A stretch of 64,000 bases of DNA from assembly GCA_037783545.1 (NCBI GenBank), contig JBBELK010000386.1:1786068-1850067 (forward strand), in the 5' to 3' direction. The number at the start of each line of letters is the position of its first letter. Within the stretch, counting starts at the first letter, position 1. Shown here piece after piece: positions 21,836 through 33,800 of the stretch. The notes beneath the pieces are model-generated. The model had not been told where the DNA came from, did no database searches, and saw only the letters and a list, made by a program, of their open reading frames with translations. This stretch comes from Henricia sp. BOLD:AAB3569. Lineage: Eukaryota; Echinodermata; Asteroidea; Spinulosida; Echinasteridae. A program made the translations under genes and the position numbers.

Positions 21836-24800
21836 CTATGCATTCAAATAAATAAACAAAAATTACTAATACCTTGCGATCATCACAAATGCCCAAACGA
21901 ATCGCTAAATCCAAATACTATCGCTAGTTAGCGAACATACTTTTCTCATTGCAAATTATCTGTTTTACAAAAACTAAAAGCAATCGCTAAGTGACCAGTA
22001 AGAAATGACATCGTAAAATCAAATCACGGTGACTTTTTGTCAATTTCATTTGTCTAAAAGTCATGTGGTATTATGGCCTAGTTTGCTTAAGACTAAACAA
22101 ATGTACATGTACAAGTCTTTGAGAAGCCATTTAGCCTGCTACTGCTAGATCGTGTATAATTTCAAGCCGTAGGCGTAGCCAGGTAATTTCAACCTTACAG
22201 CATGTTTAAGTAGTGTCCAGACGTCTTTCTGTCTCTGGAGCTGGAGTGAAATCATTCGCTTTTCAGCCTTTTTAATCTCTTCTACGATGGCAGTTATCTT
22301 GGGAACCAGTTTTTCAACGTCCATCTTGCATGTGACCAGTTTTCTGTGTCAGGAAAGGCACAACAAAAAGTGTTGATAGCAATAGTAACAAACACCACAT
22401 GATTTTGTTTTCATGTAAAATGGGAGAAATTGCCAACTGAAGGTGGTTTTTTTTCAAAGTTGTCTGCAAACAACCTTTTTACCATTCATTCATACACAAA
22501 AAACATGTATGGATTTTTCAGATTTTCTGAAGTATTGATTGCTTTCGATGACGTAGAACATCCGGGAATGTGTGGTGGGCAACAGTCACGCGCGTACACG
22601 CGCGCGCCAATAGACGCACATGAACACGCGTAAAAAATACTCACCAGCGTATTTTCATTCAAAGATGACGCACGCGGGCATTGTGATACGTTCAAATTAT
22701 TGAGCATGCACTCGGCTTGTAAAAACGAAAGTGGTTTTAGTTGATCGCGATTTTTAGCCTGAAGAAATGCGTTTTTATCTTTCTCGATACAACAGCCATG
22801 GCGCAACAACATAAAGCAAGGTCAAGCAACAAAGGTAAGTGCAACCAATGCGCTTTTCCTGCTCTTTTTGCTGGTTATTACTCGAGCCACGTGGGTCATG
22901 AAAAATGCCCACCAAAATGGTGAATGGAAGGGGTGACGTCACCGGAAAGCAATCAATTACTGCATCTCTGTGCCTGACGTTTCTACAAGGCAGTTTTCTC
23001 GACCAGTGATCTCCACTACCGGTTTTGTCCGGGCGCGCCGCCCGGACAAAATCATCAGAGGTACCGTTAGCGCCTGGACAAAAATTTGCCGCCCGGACAA
23101 AACATTGTGCCGCCCGGACAAAAAAAAAACAATTTCTCCTCCAAAACACTATGAAAGTACAGCCAAGTCATTCCAAAATGAGGTGTAAATTCACCTAACG
23201 TGATTCGGTAGTCACTGGCGTCATTATCGGTCATTTACCACGCAAATCTATCGGATCGGCGACCCAAATTCGCATCGATAACGGCCATGACAGTATGCAT
23301 TTGTTGAACAGCGCCCTGAAGAGGCGAATTTGTTGACCTCTTGAGGGCGCTGCATGCCAACCGCTGTGTCGCGACGTACGGCCGGGTGCGTTCGTGGTTG
23401 TGTGTTTGGGTGAGTGCGTGCTGCTGCCGCCGCCATCGCCATTCCCCCCCCCCCCCCCCCCCCCCCCGCTGAGCGACATCGGCGCGCCCGGACAAAATTT
23501 GGACCAGTGGAGATCACTGTCGACATGGGCTTTTAATCACGAGTGGAAATAACACTATTGTTAACAGTTTACCAATCATGTACCGTCTTTAACTCACAGT
23601 ATGTAGCCGAATAGCTCCTTGGTCTGTTTGGCTCTGCTATTTATGCTCCTCATGACTAGACTTTGTATCTTGGTACTGTCTTGAAAGGTTAAGGCCCCTT
23701 CATTGCCTGTTGAGACAAACACAATAAGGGACATTCCTCAAAGGGGGCCAAAAAGTTTAGGGCGCGTTTGTTTCATCATAGATCGGAATCCAGATCTCGA
23801 GTTGTTTTACCGCGCAGAAACAATTGAAACTGCACTCAACAATGATCTCAAATCATGTGAATTGCAATTTAACCGTGAAAATGGCCAAATGTGTCGGTAC
23901 ATTGCCCGTACTACATGTACTTGTTCATGTCTTTAGGTAATATCAAGGGACATGGAATTCCTTTAAAAAAAATAATTCACAAGACACAAAGCTATGCGCT
24001 TACTTTTACTCTGTTGCAGTTCACGGTACAACTTGTTGGCTGCCTTTTCACTGTGTGAAGACAAGAAAAGAAATAACCAAACTTGGGATGAGAGAAAAAT
24101 GTCATGAAAACAATTTTTGTAAATAAAAAGAGTATGGTAGCATTGGGAAAAACAATTGGAAATAAAGTGGGTTTTGCTAGTCTTAAACATACGTTTAAAA
24201 CTGGCTAGGGGCCTGGAAGAGTGATAATGGCCCGAGCCGTGGATCGCAGAGCACACAAAAAAAAAGCGGAAATCCGCTAAAAATCAGAGATTTCACAATG
24301 AAAAACAGAAAACTCTCAAATCTGGACGTGTTGGTAAAATTCTGGAAAATCCGGAAAAATTATGACAAATCTCACCCCTGTAGTTTACAAAACATCAGTG
24401 TTTTTTTTAAAAACGTACGGATTGAGAACGCGAAATTTTAAAATGGCAATGAGAAAAACATGAAAATATTAATACCCATGGGGAAAATGGGGAGTTATAA
24501 AAATGTGATCTGGACACGCTCCTTCAACAGTGATCTTATTATCATTGTTCGACTGTAATACATACACTTCCTCAAGATCTTCAACATGTTTCTGTCTTGA
24601 GAGGGGGCTACGCTGAAGCTCCACAATCCGAGTCTGCGTTATGTTAACCTGACCACTCAGTACGTACACCTTCCTCAACTGGTCATAACAGAAAAACCAT
24701 GTATAGTTAGAAAATGTGCTTGAGTGGTGTACTCATATCAAGAGAAAAAGAGATCTGTAGTACATCACATGCCTTGGTCTAAAGCCTAGCGTACATCAAC

Positions 24801-27800
24801 ATTGCAACTGGAAGCAACTAGTGACAACTGGTGTTTCCGGCAACTGGAAGCAACTCGCGGCAACTGGGAGCAAATGATCAGTTGCTTAAAAAGGTTGATG
24901 TGTGCGCACTTGCAACTACTGGCAACTGGAAAAATCCCAGTTGTCGCGAGTTGCTCATGTTCTACTTTCTGGCAACTAGTTGTACCCAGTTGCGGTCAGT
25001 TGCGTCGATGTACACGTAGTTGCAACTAGTTGCTGTCAGTTGCATGTGTGTGTCTGAATACGTGCGCGCACATCGACAGCAACTGCAAGCAACAGTTGCT
25101 TCCAGTTGCAATGTCAATGTACTCTAGGCTTTACCGAGTTGCCGTTTCGATCTTTAATAGACTAGAAAATGCCTATATATCAAGAATTTGCAACCAGCTT
25201 GCAGAGTTGTACCGAGTCTCCCTGTGTTTAAATCAAGTCAAGTCAATCTGCTTTTGAGTCCCAAGTCAAGTCAATCTGCTTTTGAGTCCCAAGTCAAGTC
25301 AAACTGCCTTTAAATCCCAAGTCAAGTCAAATGGCCTTAGAGTCCTAAGTCAAGTCAAGTCAAGTCAAACTACCTTCTAGTCCCAAGTTACTCCTAGAAT
25401 CAGAGGCTACTCCGTTAGCCTCCTAAACAATATATTTCTTGAAATATGCATAACTCCAACGGCCGTTGATAGTCGAATTACATTTATCTAGAATTTAACT
25501 TTCACAAATTTCCCCCAAAAAGCAATCCTAGCTGTACTGGATCTCTTTAAAATGCGGCAACGATGTTTTTTAAAAGTCATTTAAGGTTCAAGTCAAGTCA
25601 AGTCAGTGAAAATTGGGCCTTGAGTCAATTCGAGTCCCGAGTCTCGAGTCCGAGTCATTACAACACCGTCGACTTGGACTTACCAGACCATTTTATTTAG
25701 GAATACATATACCACTAGCAAAGTCACATTTTATCAGGAAACATTCTGAGTTTTTCAACTTACTTCTTCAACATCTTCTACAACGTCCCGCTCTGTGTTC
25801 TTCCATGAACGAAACATCTTCTCGGATGCTGTAAGGAATAATGTCGCAGAAATCTTGAAGTGAAGGCCACTGCGAAGCTACTGCAAGGCCTTTTAATTTG
25901 TTATGCCTTCTAGGGCATCAAAAGACAGATCATGGTGCTGTCACTAGAGGGCGCTTTACCATTTCGTGTCTGACGAACATGCTGGGCGAATGGAGGTATG
26001 ATTGTCAAATCGCTATAACGAACAATCGCTATAAAGAAAATTTTATGTGGACCCCGCTGTGTTCGTTGTAGTGACGTTCTACGGTAGTCCAAGCCTAAGG
26101 GCGTGTTTGTTTCGGACGGATCCAGATTCAGATCTGCGCAGATCCAAAGTGAATTCGTTCACTTCGCGCACATCCTTATCGAGATCTGTGATCTGTGGAA
26201 TCCTTCTCGAGAGATGGTTCAGCGCTAGATCCAAAATGGCGACGTAAACATCGCAAAGATTTTGTGTGAGTAAAACCGTGTCGTTTCAGTTTTCAGAGGC
26301 AACACACGATACAAACAAATTTAGAATGCTTGTTTATTTACGACGAATGTCGTGGGAGAAATTTGGAACGAATTTGGTAAATAAATTGCAATTCACGTGA
26401 TTTGAGATCCGAGTTGAGAGCAGTTTCGTTTGTTTCTGCGCGGTAAAACAGATCGGGATCTGGATTCGGATCTGTCATGAAACAAACACGCTCTAATTTT
26501 TTCAAGGGCCAACCTCCTAGGTGGCCTGCTACCCTACAAGCCATTTGAATGAGAACTTACTGATGCCTGATGGGGACTGCACGGCGTAGGAGGTGATATC
26601 AAACTCCAAACTGGAGCGAAACATCTCGGACTTGGCTTCCAGCTTGTCCATCTGACCCATCATCTCTTTATGTAGATCGGTCAGTTGGTGGTTTAGTCGC
26701 ATTAAACACAACCTACCGATCAATACACACACAAACATTGTCTAATATTACAATGGAGATTCGAACACTATTTGGTAAGCTGCTTTTAAGCCAAAATATA
26801 ACGGTGGGAAAATGGTCGGTATTTTTTAATTCTTCAAATCTACATGTACATGTTCTTCAAACCCCAAGCCTTCTTCCTGTCACTGTAGCTCAGTAGAGTC
26901 TCGGGTTCTTGGACTGTCACAAGTCACCTACATACCGAGCTAATCAAACGGAAGACCCACTTACATTGCAGCTCTAGCACCCTCTAGTAACCTAGACGTC
27001 TCACTAGCCTGCTGACTGCAGTAGTATAATGCTTGGCCCCAAGCCTTCTTCCTGTCACTGTAGCTCAGTAGAGTCTTGGGTTCTTGGACTGTCACCTACA
27101 TACCGAGCTAATCAAACGGAAGACCCACTTACATTGCAGCTCTAGCACCCTCTAGTAACCTAGATGCCTCACTAGCCTGCTGACTGCAGTAGTACAACGC
27201 CTGGCCCCAAGCCTTCTTCCTGTCACTGTAGCTCAGTAGAGTCTCGGGTTCTTGGACTGTCACCTACATACTGAGCTAATCAAACGGAAGACCCACTTAC
27301 ATTGCAGCTCTAGCACCCTCTAGTAACCTAGACGCCTCACTAGCCTGCTGACTGCAGTAGTACAATGCTTGGCCCCAAGCCTTCTTCCTGTCACTGTAGC
27401 TCAGTAGAGTCTCGGGTTCTTGGACTGTCACCTACATACTGAGCTAATCAAACGGAAGACCCACTTACATTGCAGCTCTAGCACCCTCTAGTAACCTAGA
27501 CGCCTCACTAGCCTGCTGACTGCAGTAGTACAACGCCTGGCCCCAAGCCTTCTTCCTGTCACTGTAGCTCAGTAGAGTCTCGGGTTCTTGGACTGTCACC
27601 TACATACTGAGCTAATCAAACGAAGGACCCACTTACATTGCAGCTCTAGCACCCTCTAGTAACCTAGATGCCTCACTAGCCTGCTGACTGCAGTAGTACA
27701 ACGCCTGGCCCCAAGCCTTCTTCCTGTCACTGTAGCTCAGTAGAGTCTCGGGTTCTTGGACTGTCACCTACATACTGAGCTAATCAAACGGAAGACCCAC

Positions 27801-30800
27801 TTACATTGCAGCTCTAGCACCCTCTAGTAACCTAGATGCCTCACTAGCCTGTTGACTGCAGTAGTATAACGCCTGGCCCCAAGCCTTCTTCCTGTCACTG
27901 TAGCTCAGTAGAGTCTCGGGTTCTTGGACTGTCACCTACATACTGAGCTAATCAAACGGAAGACCCACTTACATTGCAGCTCTAGCACCCTCTAGTAACC
28001 TAGATGCCTCACTAGCCTGTTGACTGCAGTAGTATAACGCCTGGCCCCAAGCCTTCTTCCTGTCACTGTAGCTCAGTAGAGTCTCGGGTTCTTGGACTGT
28101 CACCTACATACTGAGCTAATCAAACAAAGGACCCACTTACATTGCAGCTCTAGCACCCTCTAGTAACCTAGATGCCTCACTAGCCTGCTGACTGCAGTAG
28201 TATAACGCCTGGCCCCAAGCCTTCTTCCTGTCACTGTAGCTCAGTAGAGTCTCGGGTTCTTGGACTGTCACCTACATACTGAGCTAATCAAACGAAGGAC
28301 CCACTTACATTGCAGCTCTAGCACCCTCTAGTAACCTAGATGCCTCACTAGCCTGCTGACTGCAGTAGTATAATGCTTGGCCCCAAGCCTTCTTCCTGTC
28401 ACTGTAGCTCAGTAGATTCTTGGGTTCTTGGACTGTCACAAGGCAAAGACATAAAAAATGTATATGGGTCTTTCTATAAATTAGGGGTCCAAAAGTGTGA
28501 CATTTGGTGTCCCCCGTTACACCTAATATGTGTTATTTTTCGTACAAAAATCATTAAAATGGCTTTTAAACCATTTTGTATGAATTGTACTTTATGTACT
28601 CACTCTTTGAGATGGAAAGTATTTAAAGAATGTGTCCTGAATTTACAAAAACAAGATTTGAAATGTAACGGGGGACACCAAAGCTGGACCCCTAATTTAT
28701 AGAAAGACCCATATACCCAACATGATGTGACAAAGGGACTGCCTCTATAGACCGTATCGAATAGCCGCCATTTCGTAGGGCAACTTTTATTACTTAAACC
28801 GTTCAACAATGGAAGCACAATATGTGCAACCATGCATGTCCTCAAGGAACAAAGAAACTGCCCCACGAAATGGCGGCTATTCGATACGGTCTATACCTCA
28901 ACACACTCTTCCCTTTTGTTAACACACCAACCACCTCCCCCCTCCACTACCCCAAAAAAGCTTGAAAGGAATTCCTCTAAAATTCCTTGGATGTTTGAGA
29001 CAAAATGGGTGTAACAATGGAAGAGGGAGTACCCTCTGTCACATATCGTACTGCATATGTATTTATTTAACCAGTTAAAGAGCGTGTTCAGATTTTTTCC
29101 GAAAATGGATTTCGTTCTAACTGAACAATCATATATTAAACTACCTCTCTAAAATACTATTAATGGGATGAAAACAGGAAGTTTAATTTGGATGTGGAAG
29201 CAAAAAGGTTGGTGTAATCACTGCACTGATTTATGTAAACAGACAAAATAGTTTACTAAACTAGATTTTTCATGATATCCTTGGAAATGTGTGACATAGT
29301 AGCATAAGTCGCGCTGGCTAGTATTCTTTCTGTGACAATAAGAAGCAATATGTGGCATTATAACACAGACATTTCAGGGGGAACACAGACATTCCAGGCA
29401 GTATCTGGGCACCGCCCGGAATTTCCATTGTGTTTTGGTATTTTATTATTTAATAAGCATTGATTTATTGTTTTTAAAATGCAATAAAAAAAACAAATGA
29501 CAAAACTCACTGATCAAATTGACTAATTCCGGTCTGGCCTTGCCTGGCAAGCTGTCGGGTACTTTTCCTTTATCAAATAGGAACATGAGAAATCCTGGCT
29601 GGTTCTGCAAAAGAAATGTAAAATGACTTCTTGAAAAGTACAGTTTAGACCAATTCCTTCTACTCTCTAGAATTGATTTGAAATTGCATCCTTTGACTAG
29701 GCTCGGGCGATCCACGCAGGAGTATAGTAGAATCGATTCCACTTTGGGAATCGCAGTCCAAATTTCGGTTGTCAAATTTTCACAAGTTGCACAAGCTATG
29801 CAATTTTTTGTGAAATGAATTGCCGATTCTTAAACCTACCTCTCTATTAGTGCACTGTATTGCCAGCTTATCCGAAGCCACTGTCTGGCCAGTTGGCATT
29901 AGGATATCTTGCTGAGCAACCGGTACGCCGGTGTCCTTTTCGAGTTGCCGTTGTAAACGCAGCATTTCATCCGTTTCCCTGATGGCGTAGCTGTGCAGTG
30001 TGTCTGTGTTTACGAATAGTATGTTGATAACCTGCGCAGACAGAAAAGGATCTGGATTATTTGATGTTGCGATTCTTGACAAAGATTTATATTCCAATTG
30101 CTAACTATTTGAATAATCATTTTTACTGACCATTTTGATTGGGAGCTTGCACACGGGTTCAAAGGGTCACTATTGCAATTGATATAAGACTTGTTCTCCA
30201 ATACTTGGGACTTCAATCGAGACTTGCTCTCCAAGACTTGGGGCTTCAATCGAGACTTGCTCTCCAAGACTTCGGGCTTCAATCGAGACTTGCTCTCCAA
30301 GACTTGGGACTTCAATCGAGACTTGCTCTCCAAGACTTGGGGCTTCAATCGAGACTTGCTCTCCAATACTTGGGACTTCAATCGAGACTTGCTCTCCAAT
30401 ACTTGGGGCTTCAATCGAGACTTGCTCTCCAATACTTTCAACTTTGGGACATAAAACAGCCCCGTTTTAGGAAGCAGAGATGTTACCATACCTGCATTCC
30501 TTGCAGTTTGTCTAGATAAGTAAAACACGTGGGACGATTTGTTTCGGGGTCAATGCCGCCCCCTCGAGTGTCAGGCTCAAATCTTAGCATGAATTGTAGT
30601 AACCTCTCGAAGGCCTTGCAGTATAACCTGTTGAAGAAGCAAGGCCAATTCATGTATGTATGTTAAAGACAGATTACATGATTGGAAAACTTTTAAAAAC
30701 AGGAACAACAGCATTACATAACTAAAGAATAATGTTGACAAACTATACTGAAACGCAAAAGAAACTTACCACCTTTTAAACCTTTAAAAAGCAACAATAA

Positions 30801-33800
30801 CACTGCGTGTAGTAATGTGTCAACTTATTTGTGGACAATAGTGTCCTCACTGTCAGACCAAACGGTGTCTGAAGGTCACTTGAACCTTCAATGGTCACTT
30901 CATGGCACAGCTGTTGACTGTCAGTGATTAGCCAAGGGGTATGGGACGATTGTAATGAGCTGCATCGGCTGCGCCATAATTCGAACAAATTTCGACCAAC
31001 ACGCGCGCGTGTTTGGAACAGCGTGTGCGTGCGCGTACTTGATAGCATTTAATACGCAGTAGCATTTCTTCCTACGAAGATGGCGTCTGTGAACGTGATC
31101 AATTGTGGTATTAACCATCACTATTTTTATTTTTTTTTTAAAATTCATTGTGGCACCCATTTTGTCTATTTTAAATATGTCACCCCGTACACTCAACAAA
31201 AATACGCCAATTCTGTTTTAAGCAATGGCCAAGTCACTTGAATATGTGGGTGAAAATGTTATAAGTCGAAGGAGGTTGTGGGTTCGAGTCCCACCCGAGC
31301 ATGCTATGAAAATTTTCCCTCAGTTTCTCGGTGAAGCACCGAGTATACAGTGCTAATCAACTTACGATGAGCAACGTCAAAAAACCGTAAATAATATTCT
31401 CCTCAGGGCAAAACAAAATAATTAATATTAAACAATTGGGTCTTGAATTTAGAGTAGTACTTACGGTGTAAGGTGGTTTGGGGTGAGAAGACTTTCTGTG
31501 AAGATTGGAATACCTGTAAACAGAGAATTATTTAAAGGAGTGTGACCAGATCACTTTTGTTTACCCATAACTCCCCGGGACTTACCTTATGGGTCATGAG
31601 ATTTTTATATCATAACATCCGTTATATTTTTCTGATTACGAAACTGAAACTCCCGCGCTTCTAGGCCGCATATTTCCGAGGATATCGTCGAAAATCCACC
31701 GATTATTTGTAAACTAATTTTCCAGTATCAACGTTTATCCGCTGAAAGCATACTCGATAGTTTTGTTCAATTTTTTACTGGAAATTGCGAATGTTTTCGT
31801 GTTTTTGGGACATGGGAGGTGTGTATGGGAGTTACTTGATAATATTGGTAAGTTACATCGAAAACTATTTTCCAGAAACTCTGGTCACGCTCCTTTAAGT
31901 AATTAATAACCAACTTTTTGGCAATTCACCAAAAAATAAACACAAAAATAAAATTGTCCTAAAAAACAAAAACAAATTGTGTCGATACTGTGATTTATAA
32001 GTTCTCAACAAGATTTGTCCATTCTTAAGGCCTGTCTACACGAGCCACCATTTGTTGGCCAACAGGGTCCAACACGTGTCCGACGATGTCGGCCGACCAA
32101 AAGTTGGATGGTGTGGACGTCGCTCCAGACAACGTCCAACATCATCCAACTAGTTGGAGCATGTATGAACATGTTCCTATCGTCCGACTTTTTTGGAGCT
32201 TGTTGGAGAAACGAACCAATAGCAGGTTAGAACGCATGAAGGCAGCAACCAACTGCGGTCAAGATATGCTGGAACATGTTGGTTGGCGCAGTCGACCGCA
32301 TCCATGTACCGCCCAACAAGTTCCAACTTCATGTTGGTCCTTGTTGGCCAACAAATGTTGACTCGTGTAGACGGGCCTCAACAGTTCTAGAAATGCCACC
32401 GATTATATTTTTTTCAACGGATGAAAAATTGCAGAAAATGTGCACACACCATCTACACTTGCACGACATATTTCTATGGACATTTCACCTCAAAAACCAT
32501 TTAATCTCTTCTATGGTGAATTGATTTATAAATTAAATTATTATAAAGAAAATAAAACAAAAATGAAACCTTCTGCATTGAGGTAGGCACAAATCTCATT
32601 GTCCGTCTTCTGTTTCACGGTGCCGTGCCTACGACAGAATGATTAAAAAAATATAAACACTTGTCAGCCATATTTTTAAATTTTTCCTTATGGAATTTTT
32701 TCCAAGGGTTTGTGACGTAATTATAGCCCTATTACATTTTACTTCATGAGTTGACAAGAAAAAGCAGATTAAGTGTTGATAGGAATGGTAACAAACACCA
32801 CATGATTTTCTCCCCGTGTATAAAAATGGTACCTTTACAGACTACCGAAGTCAATACGTCATCTTTTGTTAGTTGCCTAGGCAATGGTTCTACACTAAAG
32901 ATCACTGAACCGTGTCCCTGTGCTTTTGCAAGAGTACTTTTGCTGACAGCCATGATGTTTAGAGCCAATTACCATGGCAACCCACGTCACACTTTGGCTG
33001 TCTATGGGAGAAAATGCCAGCTGAACTTTTTTTTTTACAATTGTGTGCACACAATTTTATTCACCATTCACGCAACACAAAACACATAACACGTCGCAAA
33101 GCTGACATAGTGACGAATGTGCAGTGTTAAAGCCATTGCATATTCGTCACTATGTCAGCCTTGCGACGAATTGTGTGTTTGTGTACTTTTTGTGTACGTA
33201 CTGGGACTGTACAGCAGCGCTCGCGGTAAGCAAATTACGTCGGTCTTGTATTTTTAACGCTGGTGCAAAGCTAGTTTTCGCTTCGAAATGCGTCACTAAA
33301 AGTGGGAATTTTTACATTTCTATATACATGTATATGTTTCAATGTTTATTCAGGATTTTGAGGGCTTCGCAGCAATGGCACAGGGCCAAGTTATGTGCTA
33401 AAGGGTAATTGTCGTACCATTTAACTGGAGGCATTTGTGGTAGGAAGGGCCTGCTGCCCGTTATGCATTCAAACAGCACCGTGCCCAGCGTCCAGTAGTC
33501 AACGGTTGAGCCGTATTTCTGGGAAGCAAAAAGTTCTGGTGCCTAGACAGAAAAAATACAAAAACAAACGATTCTTCACATTTTGCAGTAAACATGGAGT
33601 GCAAAAAGCTATGCGTTCAAGTGAATTCTGTTAAAAAACTGCCCAGGCTATTACCATAAAAGGTGCACTTTTTTCACTGCGCAGCTCCAAGAGGTACACT
33701 TTTAGATTTGCTATTTGGCACTCGCGCATAATTGTGAAATCAGAGGATTGATACAGTAAAATCTTGTTAAGTCGAAACTATTGCAGGGCCGCACACACGC

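Noticed and set aside
26862-28432. CRISPR-like array (regular 168-bp repeats)
   Set aside because: Units are whole exons with splice sites in an animal gene. There are no short repeats with unique spacers.
30010-30528. 172-aa minus-strand ORF across the 33-bp minisatellite
   Set aside because: It uses a different frame from IKK exon 8, whose own donor at 30492 joins exon 9 in perfect phase, so the repeat is intronic.
32744-32968. 74-aa minus-strand ORF ([19 protein letters not shown]) in IKK intron 5
   Set aside because: It lies inside a segment inserted into a dispersed repeat. No homology is recognised and no splice phase links it to IKK.
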